Part shown: in pieces, positions 18,873-28,278 of the stretch | How positions within the stretch are numbered: the first letter of the stretch is position 1 | How the letters are laid out: each line of letters starts with the position of its first letter | NCBI RefSeq assembly: GCF_947331445.1 | Contig: NZ_CAMZOG010000031.1 | Location: forward strand, 1 to 45,249 | From: Parendozoicomonas sp. Alg238-R29 | Lineage (GTDB): Bacteria; Pseudomonadota; Gammaproteobacteria; Pseudomonadales; Endozoicomonadaceae | Reading direction: 5' to 3' | DNA: 45,249 nt | The notes under the pieces: model-generated | Database searches by the model: none | Seen by the model: only the letters and a program-made list of their open reading frames with translations | What the model was told of the DNA's origin: nothing | Translations under genes and position numbers: made by a program

Positions 18873-19345
18873 CACAAGGTTCTCTCTGTAAACCGGGCAA
18901 CCAGGTTATCTGCTGCCTGCTCTACCAGGTCAAGTACCTTGTCAAAGCCTTTTGCGCCCCCGTAATAAGGATCAGGCACTTCATCGACTTCACTGACACC
19001 AGAGAAAGGCAGAAACAGGTTGATCTTACTTTTGCTTTCTTCCGGGCAACGGATCATCAGCTCATCGTAATTGCTGTAATCCATAGCCAAAATCAGATCA
19101 AATCGAGAGAAATCACCATCCTGCACCTGCTGAGCCCGCAATCCGGAAAGGTCATAACCTCGGGTTTTTGCGGCTTCAATTGCCCTGACATCTGGAGCCT
19201 CACCAACATGCCACATACCGGTACCAGCAGACTGCACCTCTACAGAACCGGAAAGGCCAGCGTCTTCAATTTTACCCAGCAGAACACCATGGGCTGTTGG
19301 CGAGCGACAGATGTTTCCCAAACAGACCAGCAAAATCCTTTTCAC
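18872..19345 (-). CDS. Low-molecular-weight protein-tyrosine phosphatase
   Basis: A 157-aa phosphatase with the P-loop CLGNICRS (C8 to S15, CX5R) and the general-acid Asp in DPYYGG. In Pseudomonas a gene of the same type sits at this exact place between kdsB and murB (named ptpA). Wzb-like enzymes act on tyrosine kinases for polysaccharide export, but no such kinase is nearby, so the substrate is open. Overlaps kdsB by 4 bp and murB by 1 bp. Confidence 0.93.
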   Translation of the reverse strand: MKRILLVCLGNICRSPTAHGVLLGKIEDAGLSGSVEVQSAGTGMWHVGEAPDVRAIEAAKTRGYDLSGLRAQQVQDGDFSRFDLILAMDYSNYDELMIRCPEESKSKINLFLPFSGVSEVDEVPDPYYGGAKGFDKVLDLVEQAADNLVARFTERTL

Positions 19346-20124
19346 ACGGCTTCCTCTATATTTCGCTGTGCAGCATAAACAGTGCGAACCCGCTCCAGAT
19401 CAGCTTCTGTATCCACACCAGCCGGAGGAGCTTCACAGGCCTCTGCAACATGAATGCGATCGCCATTCCACAGAATACGTAACTGCTCAAGCCGCTCCGT
19501 CACTTCCAGAGGAGACTCCCCCCAAGTTACAAAGCGATTTAACAAACCAACCCGATAGGCATAGATACCCAAATGCCGCTGATGCAAAGCACTGTTTCCA
19601 ACAGTGTCCCGGCTAGCAGCAAAATGATCGCGATCCCACGGCATAGGCGCACGACTGAAATAAAGCGCCAGCCCGGTAAGATCAGAAACGACTTTCACCG
19701 CATTGGGGTCAAACAACTCATTAGCTTCGGTAACAGGATGAGACAGGGTCGCAACCGAAGCCTGAACACAGGCTTTAAGGTTTTCAGCCACCTGATCAAT
19801 AACCGCTGGCGGTACTAAGGGTTCATCACCCTGAACATTGACGACAATATCATCTTCAGAAAAACCGTACTTACTGACCACCTCCTGAAGACGATCTGTA
19901 CCAGTCGGATGATCAGCGCGGGTCATACATACCTCAGCGCCAAAACGAACAGCCACGCCCTGCACCTGTTCATCATCTGTAGCGATGATAATACGTGAAG
20001 CCTGGCTGCGGGATGCTTGCTCCCAGACATGCTGAATCATTGGCTTACCACCAATATCAGCCAGAGGCTTACCCGGGAGACGAGTGGAAGCAAACCGGGC
20101 CGGAATAATTACGGTATAGGACAT
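19342..20124 (-). CDS. kdsB: CMP-Kdo synthetase
   Basis: A 260-aa cytidylyltransferase that activates Kdo for attachment to lipid A. The motif [15 protein letters not shown] at the N-terminus, then [16 protein letters not shown] and NVQGDEP are family hallmarks. Placed with lpxK and ycaR, as in E. coli and Pseudomonas, it shows that the organism builds a Kdo-containing LPS. Confidence 0.97.
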   Translation of the reverse strand: MSYTVIIPARFASTRLPGKPLADIGGKPMIQHVWEQASRSQASRIIIATDDEQVQGVAVRFGAEVCMTRADHPTGTDRLQEVVSKYGFSEDDIVVNVQGDEPLVPPAVIDQVAENLKACVQASVATLSHPVTEANELFDPNAVKVVSDLTGLALYFSRAPMPWDRDHFAASRDTVGNSALHQRHLGIYAYRVGLLNRFVTWGESPLEVTERLEQLRILWNGDRIHVAEACEAPPAGVDTEADLERVRTVYAAQRNIEEAV

Positions 20125-20146
20125 GTTGGTAATAATCTTGTACTGA

Positions 20147-20326
20147 TCAGAGTCGTTCGTCGGTCGTTAAAGTACGAGCTTCTGATTCCAGCATCACCGG
20201 AATATCATCCCGTACCGGAAACGCCAACCCACAGGGACGGCAAATCAACTCATGTGTCTCACGCTCATGCTTCAAATCCCCTTTACACAGGGGACAGGCA
20301 AGAATTTCAAACAGTTTCTTGTCCAT
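20147..20326 (-). CDS. ycaR: Trm112/YcaR family small zinc-ribbon-like protein
   Basis: A 59-aa protein read from the minus strand, beginning [18 protein letters not shown] and continuing with [18 protein letters not shown]. The two CxxC-like pairs (C11, C14, C29, C32) and the [11 protein letters not shown] ending are diagnostic of the Trm112-like UPF0434 family. Its place between lpxK and kdsB is strongly conserved. The role is not established in bacteria; an interaction with methyltransferases is known for the eukaryotic relatives. Confidence 0.95.
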   Translation of the reverse strand: MDKKLFEILACPLCKGDLKHERETHELICRPCGLAFPVRDDIPVMLESEARTLTTDERL

Positions 20327-20363
20327 GAAATATCACCACATTGAAAGCCAGCTTTAGCCAGCA

Positions 20364-21383
20364 TCAGAGATTACCCAGACGATCCAGTACTTTAGCCCAG
20401 AATGGCTCGGGAAGTTGGGCCTCAACAGCCAGATACCACCAGTTTTTCCTGGCAAAAGATCGGCACTTGATGGCATCTTTGCCGGTCATTATAACGATTC
20501 CCTCCCCCAGGGACGACAGATCTTCACTCTGAAAAGCATGATGATCCACAAAAGAATGCCGTTGAACGGCAAACCCCTGCTGCTCAAGAGTTAAGAAAAA
20601 CCGCTCAGGATTACCAATACCAGCAACACCATGCACCTGACCTGGAGGATTATCAGGGAATTTTCGGGAACTGCCATCAACAGCGATCACCCCTGCGGGC
20701 TTCAATTCCATCAGGACAGATTCAACAGGAAGTTCTCGTTGTAACACACCGTTACTGACTACCAGATCAACACTCAGCAACCTTTCGCCAGACTCTCGGA
20801 GTGGCCCAGCAGGCAAGCAATAGTCATTCCCTAAACCTCGGATGCCATCAACCAGAGCAATTTCCAGATCCCGATGTAAGCGATAGTGCTGAAGCCCATC
20901 ATCACTGATTACAAGGTTGCAGTCCGTATTCTCCAGTAAATATTTCACTGCTCTTTGGCGGTCAGTATCAACAACCACTGGAGCCTGAGTCAGCTCAGCC
21001 AGCATAACCGGCTCATCTCCACAGATTAATGGATCACATCCCTGACCTACCAATTGAGACTGGCCATTATTACCAGAACCATAACCACGGCTAATCACAC
21101 CAGGACGATAGCCTTCATTCCGCAAACGCTTGACCAATGCGGCCACCATGGGGGTTTTCCCCGTACCTCCCGCAGTTACATTACCAACGACAATAACGGG
21201 AACTGGCGGCTTCCAAGGTGGATTAGACCTAAAAGCCTGAAAGCGTTTATCAGCTTCACGTTTAACAAGAGCAGCCAATGGCACAAAGGGGTAAAGAGAG
21301 GGGCTGAGTTCAGGCCTGTACCAGGCCCGAACCAGTTTTTCAGATAAGGCGCTTTTCACGCGAGACAAAAAGGAAGACCCCAT
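20364..21383 (-). CDS. lpxK: Tetraacyldisaccharide 4'-kinase
   Basis: A 339-aa inner-membrane-associated kinase that phosphorylates the lipid A disaccharide to lipid IVA. The P-loop GNVTAGGTGKTP (about 67-78), the ISRGYG block, ISDDGLQHYRLHRD and the late HGVAGIGNP segment match the family. Its ATG overlaps the exbD stop as TAATG. In many gammaproteobacteria msbA precedes lpxK; here the exbB-exbD pair does, as in Pseudomonas. Confidence 0.96.
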   Translation of the reverse strand: MGSSFLSRVKSALSEKLVRAWYRPELSPSLYPFVPLAALVKREADKRFQAFRSNPPWKPPVPVIVVGNVTAGGTGKTPMVAALVKRLRNEGYRPGVISRGYGSGNNGQSQLVGQGCDPLICGDEPVMLAELTQAPVVVDTDRQRAVKYLLENTDCNLVISDDGLQHYRLHRDLEIALVDGIRGLGNDYCLPAGPLRESGERLLSVDLVVSNGVLQRELPVESVLMELKPAGVIAVDGSSRKFPDNPPGQVHGVAGIGNPERFFLTLEQQGFAVQRHSFVDHHAFQSEDLSSLGEGIVIMTGKDAIKCRSFARKNWWYLAVEAQLPEPFWAKVLDRLGNL

Positions 21384-21805
21384 TATTTGGCTTCAGCTTC
21401 CTGAGTTGCAATACTGAGTTTAGAAAAGCCCAGCTCTCCTGCTGCTTCCATGGCAATTACCACAGATTCATGAGGTGTTTTAGCGTCAGCTATAAGAACA
21501 ACGGGACGGGTGATATCGCCGCCAGATGCCCTTTCAAGAGCAGCCTTTACAATTTCAAGGCTATTGCCGGGCAACACCTGACCGGAAATCGCATAAACAC
21601 CAGTCTGGCTGATCTCCATCTTTATTTCCCGTTGCTCTTTAGGAGCTTGAGACGACACAGACGCTTCTGGAAGATCAACCTCTAAACGGGTTTCCCTGGT
21701 AAAAGTGGTAGACACCATAAAGAAGATCAGCAGCAGAAAAACAACATCGATCAGGGGCGTCAGATTAACTGTTACTTCCTGAACAGGCTGGCGCCGGAAC
21801 TTCAT
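21383..21805 (-). CDS. exbD: ExbD/TolR family biopolymer transport protein
   Basis: A 140-aa protein with a short cytoplasmic N-terminus, one membrane helix (about 17-34, with the proton-relay Asp in TPLIDVVFLLLIFFMV) and a periplasmic domain ending near EAAGELGFSKLSIAT. Together with the upstream ExbB-like protein it forms a proton-driven motor. Its partner (TonB-type or another envelope function) is not encoded nearby. Overlaps exbB by 4 bp. Confidence 0.92.
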   Translation of the reverse strand: MKFRRQPVQEVTVNLTPLIDVVFLLLIFFMVSTTFTRETRLEVDLPEASVSSQAPKEQREIKMEISQTGVYAISGQVLPGNSLEIVKAALERASGGDITRPVVLIADAKTPHESVVIAMEAAGELGFSKLSIATQEAEAK

Positions 21806-22485
21806 GCCTTACCACCTTCACTGAAGTCCACCTTCCGCTCACCCTGAACAACTTCCACCAGACGGGTGGCATCCTGCTCCATTGTTACTACTAACTCATC
21901 AACACGGCGAATAAGGAAACGGTGAAAGATGACTGCGGGGATCGCGATACTCAAACCTGCTGCGGTTGTAACCAGCGCCTTGGAAATACCACCGGCAAGA
22001 ATAGCGGCATTACCACTGCCTTCCAGCATAATAACGGTAAACACATCAATCATACCGATAACAGTACCCAGCAAACCCAGCAGCGGGGCCACGGCGGCCA
22101 CAGTACCCAGAGCATTCAGGTAGCGCTCCAGTTCGTGAACAACTTTACTGGCGGCCTCATCGATACTTTCTTTCATAATTTCCCGGCCATGGCGAGCATT
22201 GACCAAACCGGCCGCCATGATTTCGCCCAGCGGGGAATTACGGCGCAACTCTTTCAACTTGTCATTGGTGAGATCGCCATCCTTAAACCACTTCCACACC
22301 TGTGGCAGAAGGTTTTTGGGAGCTACTTTCTCCCGTCGCAGGGACCACAGGCGTTCGATTACAATAGCCGTTGCCAGCACAGAACAAAGTACAATCGGTA
22401 GCATCAACCAGCCACCAGCTTTTATCAGCTCGAACACCTGCGGAAACACCTTTAAAAATGTAAATTCGGCTGACCACTTTACCAT
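21802..22485 (-). CDS. exbB: ExbB/TolQ/MotA family proton channel
   Basis: A 227-aa membrane protein with three expected helices: about 22-45 (GGWLMLPIVLCSVLATAIVIE), about 125-150 (APLLGLLGTVIGMIDVF) and about 165-190 (KALVTTAAGLSIAIPAVIF, pieces). The LLGTVxGM and LxTTAxGLxIAIP blocks are the MotA/TolQ/ExbB hallmark. It overlaps comEC by 7 bp and exbD by 4 bp. The same comEC-exbB-exbD-lpxK order occurs in Pseudomonas, so the motor may serve envelope or LPS work more than iron uptake; that is inference. Confidence 0.92.
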   Translation of the reverse strand: MVKWSAEFTFLKVFPQVFELIKAGGWLMLPIVLCSVLATAIVIERLWSLRREKVAPKNLLPQVWKWFKDGDLTNDKLKELRRNSPLGEIMAAGLVNARHGREIMKESIDEAASKVVHELERYLNALGTVAAVAPLLGLLGTVIGMIDVFTVIMLEGSGNAAILAGGISKALVTTAAGLSIAIPAVIFHRFLIRRVDELVVTMEQDATRLVEVVQGERKVDFSEGGKA

Positions 22486-24836
22486 AACCCCTGCGCCAGT
22501 CTACCGGCCATAGACCGAACTGGCTCACAGTTTTCAAGCTGTCGACCATCATGGAGAAAACGACTCCACCAGTACCCTGCTCTTTCCCTGTAACAACTCA
22601 GCTTCAGCCCTCCCTGCTTGCCAAGCACATAGGTTTGCGTGCCAGTTTCTGCAGTATTCAGTACTGTGATCTGCCTATCATGATAACGGCGAATAACAGC
22701 GATGGCCGGGTGGTGGAATTTATTTTTATAGCCTGCTGAAACGGAAGCATAAGCAGGTTTCACAGTATTCAGGAATGCAGCGGTAGAAGACGAATCACTG
22801 CCATGGTGGGGAGCAAGCAGAAGCTGACTCTGCAGTGTTTCTCCGTACTGTTCTATCAACAATCGCTCTCTTCGCTTAGTAATATCTCCTGTCAGCAGAG
22901 CGCAATCGCTGCCAGCGCAAACCTTTATGACACAGGAGCGATCATTAACCGGTAAATGATCTAACCCGTTACCAGCTCCAAGGTACTCAAACTTTACCGC
23001 ATCCCACTCCCAGCCAGTGCCAGCCATACAATAATTGCCAAGATTATCTTCCGGAACAAAAAACTCGGCTTCAGGAAAATGAGAACGCAGTACATCAAGG
23101 CCACCGATATGATCCCGATCACTATGGGAAATAATAATTTTATCCGGATACAGGTGCCCGCCTTGCTGCAGATAAGGAAGTATAACGGCCTCTGCTGCTG
23201 AAAAGTGGGGCGAGAAACGATCACCGGTGTCATAGACCAAGCTGTGATTCCGGGTACGAACCGCGACTGCCAACCCCTGCCCCACATCAAGTACGGAGAT
23301 TTCAACTGTTCTCTCATCCGGCTTCTTAACCACCGGCCATAACCAAGGAATAAAACAAAACAGCCCAAGCCAGCGCCAACCCAGAGCTGCCGGGGTAAGA
23401 ACAATCGCTACACCAACAGCTGCCATAAGCATAACTGGCAAAGCAGGGACAGGCACCAGAAGGCCCTCAGGCGTCAATTGAACGACCCATCCAAGGCTCG
23501 ATTGCCAGATTTCAAGAACTCGGCTTACCCATTGAAGAATCGTCAATCCTACAGTTTGCCAAAATGCAGAGAGAATAATCCCAATAAATATCAGGGGGAT
23601 CAGTATCAATCCTACCAATGGTATAGAGACAAGGTTTACAAAAGGTGAGAAAAAGTTGACCGGCTGATGCATCGAGGCCAAAACCGGCGTCAGCGCCAGG
23701 GCAACCACCAACTGTGACCAAAAAATTGAACCGAATCGCGATTCACTTCGTCGATAACTGAATGCATACAAAAGCGCAGCCACCGCCAGAAATGAAAGCC
23801 AAAAGCCATTGGCAGTCACACCCAAGGGTTCAATAATAAGCACGCTACAAAGAGCAAACAGGTAAATAGTAAGTCTGGGCAACCGGAACCCTAAACTCAG
23901 CACAGCACTGCCGACCCCTAGCATGATCAGGGCCCGCTGAACCGGCAAGCCAAAACCAGCCATAAGACTGTAGAGCAACGCCATTCCCAGCCCTGCAACT
24001 CGCCCAAGAACGGGAACAGGCCAGCTATGCAATGGCAGCACCCCCAAAAGAGCCATACACCGAATGAGCCCCCAGCCAAACAGAGCCATCAAACTGACAT
24101 GCAACCCGGAAATAACCAGCAAATGTACCGTTCCGGTTTTACGGAATATTTGCCAGCTTTCCTGTGACACTCCGCGGGTATCTCCAAGGAGAAGCGCACG
24201 AACAATACCACCTCCTGTTTCGGGGAGATGATTCTCCAACCACTGACTCAATTGGTTACGCCAAACCAGAACACCTGTTGCAGGTACACCTTCTAAAAGA
24301 AGGTTTTCAATTTCGTCACAAGCCCTCACATAACCGGTGGCAGTTATCCCTTGGCGCAGCAATACAGTTTGGTAATCACCAGCACCTTCACTGGCGAACC
24401 CGTGAGGCTGCTTTAAACGCACACATAACTGTCTGATTTCTCCGGGAAGCAATTGCGGTGCATCAAACCAGCTGAGAGACACCTTATTATCAATAATGGG
24501 TAATCCTGCCGGGGGAATAATCTCCCCTGAAAAGATAAACCGGGTACGCTCCCCTTTAATATCTGGCAGGTTGGCAATTTTTCCGTACATTTTCAGATCA
24601 CGACCTGCAAACTCATCCGGCAGCCAGTTATTAACACGCTGAATTTGATTCCAGCCCCCATAAACAAATCCACCCAGCAAGGCAATAAAAAGCAAGTAAG
24701 GGAACGTTTTCCGCAAAACCGCTGTCAATATAAGAAGGCTGGCGGCTGAGATAATCAGCACGACAGGATAGGCATCAGCCCGTAGGTAAATAGACACTAT
24801 TATTCCGATGGGTAAGCCGGTCAGTACCTGCCACAT
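22479..24836 (-). CDS. comEC: DNA internalization-related competence protein ComEC/Rec2
   Basis: A 785-aa polytopic protein proposed to form the inner-membrane channel for transforming DNA. N-terminal helices and a DUF4131-like soluble part come first, then the competence domain (about 205-480) with LLLGDTRG, HLLVISGLHVSLMA and GLPVQRALIM. A C-terminal metallo-beta-lactamase domain (about 510-760) has IISHSDRDHIGGLD and LLAPHHGSDSSS. The start is the ATG at 24836 with AGG 5 nt upstream; a GTG two codons earlier is possible. With the PilZ gene nearby this fits a naturally transformable, piliated lineage, though comEC is often kept regardless. Confidence 0.95.
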   Translation of the reverse strand: MWQVLTGLPIGIIVSIYLRADAYPVVLIISAASLLILTAVLRKTFPYLLFIALLGGFVYGGWNQIQRVNNWLPDEFAGRDLKMYGKIANLPDIKGERTRFIFSGEIIPPAGLPIIDNKVSLSWFDAPQLLPGEIRQLCVRLKQPHGFASEGAGDYQTVLLRQGITATGYVRACDEIENLLLEGVPATGVLVWRNQLSQWLENHLPETGGGIVRALLLGDTRGVSQESWQIFRKTGTVHLLVISGLHVSLMALFGWGLIRCMALLGVLPLHSWPVPVLGRVAGLGMALLYSLMAGFGLPVQRALIMLGVGSAVLSLGFRLPRLTIYLFALCSVLIIEPLGVTANGFWLSFLAVAALLYAFSYRRSESRFGSIFWSQLVVALALTPVLASMHQPVNFFSPFVNLVSIPLVGLILIPLIFIGIILSAFWQTVGLTILQWVSRVLEIWQSSLGWVVQLTPEGLLVPVPALPVMLMAAVGVAIVLTPAALGWRWLGLFCFIPWLWPVVKKPDERTVEISVLDVGQGLAVAVRTRNHSLVYDTGDRFSPHFSAAEAVILPYLQQGGHLYPDKIIISHSDRDHIGGLDVLRSHFPEAEFFVPEDNLGNYCMAGTGWEWDAVKFEYLGAGNGLDHLPVNDRSCVIKVCAGSDCALLTGDITKRRERLLIEQYGETLQSQLLLAPHHGSDSSSTAAFLNTVKPAYASVSAGYKNKFHHPAIAVIRRYHDRQITVLNTAETGTQTYVLGKQGGLKLSCYRERAGYWWSRFLHDGRQLENCEPVRSMAGRLAQGLW

Positions 24837-24951
24837 AAGCACCTGTCACGTATAGAGAATCATCAGTTTTCAGGGCATACTGCATCGATGCCTGAAAACC
24901 CTGAAACATAGACTATTGTGTGTTGCAGGCAGGCTTTGACTTTTAAGTCGC

Positions 24952-24963
24952 CACAACGTTGTG
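24952..24963. promoter_or_regulatory. 12-bp perfect palindrome upstream of the DUF2062 gene
   Basis: CACAACGTTGTG lies 32 bp before the DUF2062 start and just downstream of a TTGACT at 24937-24942. It sits in the divergent comEC/DUF2062 gap. It could be a transcription-factor half-site pair; no known regulator is assigned. Confidence 0.3.
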
Positions 24964-24994
24964 AATTATCAAGGAACAGGCCTAATCTATCGGC

Positions 24995-25531
24995 ATGGCG
25001 AGGAAACTGATTCAACGGTATTTACCGGATCCGGCTCAATTAAGAGAGAATAAATCTCTTAAATTTCTGGGCGATCATTTGCTGAACCCAAACATCTGGC
25101 ACCTGAATCGGCGCTCAGTGGCGTTGGCATTTTTTGTCGGAATTCTGATTGCCTTTATCCCCATCCCCTTTCAAATGGTTGTGGCAGCTTGTCTGGCACT
25201 TCTTATCCGTTGCAACCTGCCGGTTTCTGTTGCTCTGGTCTGGATTACTAATCCAGTGACCATGCCAATCATGTGGTACACAACCTACAAGATCGGCTGT
25301 TTTATTTTGCAAACACCTGTGGCGCCTCACCATGGTTTTGAAATCAGCCTGGAATGGTTAACCGCAGAATTCGCACGAATCTGGCTACCACTCTACCTTG
25401 GCTCCTTTCTTACCGGGCTATTTTTTGCCATTATCAGTTATGTAGGTATACGACTGTTCTGGCGCTGGCATATCGTCCGAACATGGAAACAGAGACAGAA
25501 AAATCGTTCTTGCAATTCTGGAAACGAATAA
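24995..25531 (+). CDS. DUF2062 membrane protein
   Basis: A 178-aa protein of the DUF2062 family, with the family hallmarks SVALAFFVGILIAFIPIPFQM and WITNPVTMPIMWYTTYKIG (read in pieces). Two to three membrane segments are visible: about 43-66, 70-95 and 133-158. A gene of this type sits next to comEC in Pseudomonas too. The function is unknown; the GxxxxxIP and NP motifs recall small transporter-like or glycosyltransferase-associated membrane domains. Divergent from comEC. Confidence 0.88.
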   Translation: MARKLIQRYLPDPAQLRENKSLKFLGDHLLNPNIWHLNRRSVALAFFVGILIAFIPIPFQMVVAACLALLIRCNLPVSVALVWITNPVTMPIMWYTTYKIGCFILQTPVAPHHGFEISLEWLTAEFARIWLPLYLGSFLTGLFFAIISYVGIRLFWRWHIVRTWKQRQKNRSCNSGNE

Positions 25532-25590
25532 GCACCAATCTGCTTAACCGTATTATTTTCACCTAAAACAACACCGTTAACGAGTGCATC

Positions 25591-25884
25591 ATGAATAGAA
25601 GCAACCGCGGTTTTAGCCGTCGCAAGCCAAAACTGCAGGGTCGGGGAAAACTCGAGAACATTGCCTCAGATGGTCCCCACAGTGACTGGTTGGGCATGCC
25701 GGATTACTACATCCACACCTTGACAGTGGAAGGTGAGGAATACAAATACCTCAGCGCTGACAAAGATCTTGATGTCAGCATCGGTGATCTTGTCTGCTTC
25801 CGCTACCAGGAAACCGGCAAAGAGAAGCGCATTGATAAACGCTCTCTTGGCATTGCCATTGACCCGGCAAGCCTGAATCTCTAA
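25591..25884 (+). CDS. Small hypothetical protein (97 aa)
   Basis: Not recognised. The first 25 residues are basic (NRSNRGFSRRKPKLQGRGK); the rest looks like a small beta-rich domain with EEYKYLSADKDLDVSIGDLV and CFRYQETGKEKRIDKRSLGI (in pieces). The pattern of a basic tail plus a beta-barrel-like domain with a GDLVCFRY strand suggests an OB-type nucleic-acid-binding fold, by inference only. It is followed immediately by a strong terminator and has its own start 59 bp after the DUF2062 gene, so it is very likely expressed. Confidence 0.7.
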   Translation: MNRSNRGFSRRKPKLQGRGKLENIASDGPHSDWLGMPDYYIHTLTVEGEEYKYLSADKDLDVSIGDLVCFRYQETGKEKRIDKRSLGIAIDPASLNL

Positions 25885-25885
25885 C

Positions 25886-25919
25886 AAAAAGGCCGAACCC
25901 TCAGGAGTTCGGCCTTTTT
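25886..25919. terminator. Bidirectional terminator
   Basis: Perfect 13-bp inverted repeat AAAAAGGCCGAAC (25886-25898) and GTTCGGCCTTTTT (25907-25919), 8-nt loop. It separates the rightward 97-aa gene from the convergent lolD. Confidence 0.92.
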
Positions 25920-25938
25920 GTATTCAAAGCCCTTAGAA

Positions 25939-26631
25939 TCAATCTTCGAGCAGCTGACCATCAACCAGCCTTAGAACCCGACTCATTTTCCCCGCCAAGT
26001 CAGGGTCATGGGTAACTACAACAAAAGCTGTATCCACTTGCTCTGCTAATTCCAACATTAATTGATGAATACGCTCTGCAGTATGGATATCGAGATTTCC
26101 GGTCGGCTCATCCATTAGCACCAGCGCCGGTTGGGTCACAAGAGCCCGGGCAATAGCCACCCTTTGCCGCTCACCGCCAGACAGTTCCGCAGGCTTGTGA
26201 TGAAGGCGTTGCTCAAGCCCTACTCTGATCAACAACTCTTCTGCCCTCTTATTAGCTTCAGCAACACTGGTTCCTTTTCTTATCAGCAAAGGCATCGCAG
26301 TATTTTCCAGAGCGGTAAATTCCGGCAGCAAATGATGAAACTGATAAACAAAACCAAGATAACGATTGCGAAGCTCGCCCCGCTCATTATCGCTCATCGT
26401 CGCCATATCATGACTGCAGATGGCCACTGAACCTGACGAAGCCTTATCCAAACCCGCAAGCATATTCAGCAAAGTGGTTTTACCTGAGCCAGAGCTACCA
26501 ACAATAGCGACCCGCTCGCCACGGAAAATCTCCACTTCAATGCCGCTTAAAACTGTGAGTTTTTCCGGGCCCTCGTCATAGGCTTTAGTCAGCGCCTGAC
26601 ATGACAACACAACATCCCTGGAATTATTCAT
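25939..26631 (-). CDS. lolD: Lipoprotein-releasing ABC transporter ATPase LolD
   Basis: A 230-aa ABC ATPase that powers release of outer-membrane lipoproteins from the inner membrane. Walker [12 protein letters not shown], the Q-loop region [10 protein letters not shown], signature [15 protein letters not shown] and Walker [13 protein letters not shown] are all present, and [13 protein letters not shown] is typical of LolD. The open frame extends 12 codons upstream, but the ATG at 26631, overlapping the lolC stop by 8 bp, fits homologues. No lolE follows. Confidence 0.95.
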   Translation of the reverse strand: MNNSRDVVLSCQALTKAYDEGPEKLTVLSGIEVEIFRGERVAIVGSSGSGKTTLLNMLAGLDKASSGSVAICSHDMATMSDNERGELRNRYLGFVYQFHHLLPEFTALENTAMPLLIRKGTSVAEANKRAEELLIRVGLEQRLHHKPAELSGGERQRVAIARALVTQPALVLMDEPTGNLDIHTAERIHQLMLELAEQVDTAFVVVTHDPDLAGKMSRVLRLVDGQLLED

Positions 26632-27868
26632 AGCGCAATGCCTCTGCTGGCTGAATTCTGGCCGCACGCCAGGAGGGATAAAGAGTCGCCAGGAAGCTTA
26701 AACCAAGACTGGCAGCACAGACTGTGACAACATCAGACCAAAGCAGCTGAGATGGCAGGTCACTGATAAAGTACACATCCGCACTCAGGAAAGAGACACC
26801 CATAACCCTTTCTATAAAACCAACAACAGACGCCACATTAAGGGCAGCAATAACACCAAGAACTGTACCGAAGCAGGTACCGACAATGCCAATTACAGAG
26901 CCCTGAACCATAAAGATGCTCATAATGGTTCCCGGCCGGGCTCCAAAGGTACGCAGGATAGCAATATCCGCCTGCTTGTCGGTCACCACCATCACCAGAG
27001 TGGCAACAATATTGAAAGCTGCTACCGCCACAATCAGTGACAGTAAAAGGCCAACCATGGTTTTCTCCATCTGGATCGCCTGAAACAGGCGCCCCTGAGT
27101 TCTGGTCCAATCATTAACGTAATAACGGCCAGGCAATTGCATGGCTGCTTCCCAGGCAAGGCGAGGCGCGTCAAAAAGATCTGTCATTCTGAGCCGCAAC
27201 CCTTCAACCCCACTTTGGTAACGCATAAAGCGAGCAGCATCAGTGATATTGATGTAGGCCAAAGACGCATCCAAGTCGGCTCCAACAGCAAACAGGCCAG
27301 ACACACGAAAACGCTTCATTCGAGGAAATACACCGGCAGGATTCACAGAGGCATCCGGCAAAACTACAGTAACCATATCGCCAACAGAAATACCGAGGGA
27401 GCGAGCCAGTAACTCACCTAAAACAATGCGAAACTCACCAGCCTCAAGATCATTCAGGCTACCAGCCACCATATGCTGTGGGAGAATCGAGACTGTATCT
27501 TCCAGCTCAGGGTCAATACCATAAATCATGGCACCTTTTACCTGACCTCTGGCAGTCGTCATACCCTGCCCCTCAATATAAGGGGCTGAGGCTTCAATAC
27601 CTGGAATCGCCTGCACGGTTTTCTGCAAATCCTGCCAGTCTGTCAGTTCACCCTGTGCGGCAGAAATTGTGGCATGGGGTACCATTCCCAAAATACGTTG
27701 GCGCAATTCGCGATCAAAACCGTTCATCACTGACAACACGACAATTAAAACCATCACGCCCAGTACAAGCCCGGCCATGGACATGGCAGAAATAAACGAA
27801 ATAAAGTGATTCCGGCGCTTGGCCCGCGTATAGCGCAAGCCAATAAAAAACGGCAGGGGTTTGAACAT
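26624..27868 (-). CDS. lolC: Lipoprotein-releasing ABC transporter permease LolC/E (or LolF)
   Basis: A 414-aa permease with one N-terminal helix ([21 protein letters not shown]), a large periplasmic domain (about 45-265) and three C-terminal helices, the MacB/FtsX-type layout of LolC and LolE. The start [22 protein letters not shown] matches the family. ATG 27868 is chosen because AGGAG lies 5 nt before it. LolC and LolE are similar, and because no second permease gene is present, a LolF-type hybrid working as a pair of identical subunits is possible. Confidence 0.92.
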   Translation of the reverse strand: MFKPLPFFIGLRYTRAKRRNHFISFISAMSMAGLVLGVMVLIVVLSVMNGFDRELRQRILGMVPHATISAAQGELTDWQDLQKTVQAIPGIEASAPYIEGQGMTTARGQVKGAMIYGIDPELEDTVSILPQHMVAGSLNDLEAGEFRIVLGELLARSLGISVGDMVTVVLPDASVNPAGVFPRMKRFRVSGLFAVGADLDASLAYINITDAARFMRYQSGVEGLRLRMTDLFDAPRLAWEAAMQLPGRYYVNDWTRTQGRLFQAIQMEKTMVGLLLSLIVAVAAFNIVATLVMVVTDKQADIAILRTFGARPGTIMSIFMVQGSVIGIVGTCFGTVLGVIAALNVASVVGFIERVMGVSFLSADVYFISDLPSQLLWSDVVTVCAASLGLSFLATLYPSWRAARIQPAEALRYE

Positions 27869-28278
27869 TCGATCTCCTGTTGAATGTCCCCGGGACGAAA
27901 AAGAAAACATTATGCCAGAGAAGGGGATAACTGGCAGAAAGAAATCACAGATAACCCTGCGATTAGTTTAGAGAAAAATAAACATACAAATAAAAACGGC
28001 TTTAGCCCAAGGAGCCAAGGGGCTCTCAATTAGGCAGTGCCCTTCGGGTGGCGCTGAAAGCCACCATACGCTGCTACGCCAGAAGCACGCATCAAGACAA
28101 TCAATAAAACCGTGAATTTGCCTCTCTCAGGCTTCCCATACCCCCCAGCCAAATGAAACGACTCCCATACAGGATGAGCCATTCCTGGATGGGTATTAAC
28201 AGTTGGTTACCTGCTAATCCTTCACCAGAGTCTATGCTCTGTTCACCTTTAAATGAGTGAAGTGCGGCAGGTGTTGCC
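27869..28278. other. Intergenic stretch between lolC and the 477-aa gene
   Basis: About 410 bp without a credible gene. It holds a small hairpin (GAGCC, AAGG loop, GGCTC at 28012-28025) and otherwise no clear promoter, terminator or repeat. The two genes diverge, so promoters for both should lie here. Confidence 0.4.

Noticed and set aside
28012-28025. Short hairpin GAGCC-AAGG-GGCTC as a terminator for lolC or the 477-aa gene
   Set aside because: It lies upstream of both divergent genes and has no T-run.
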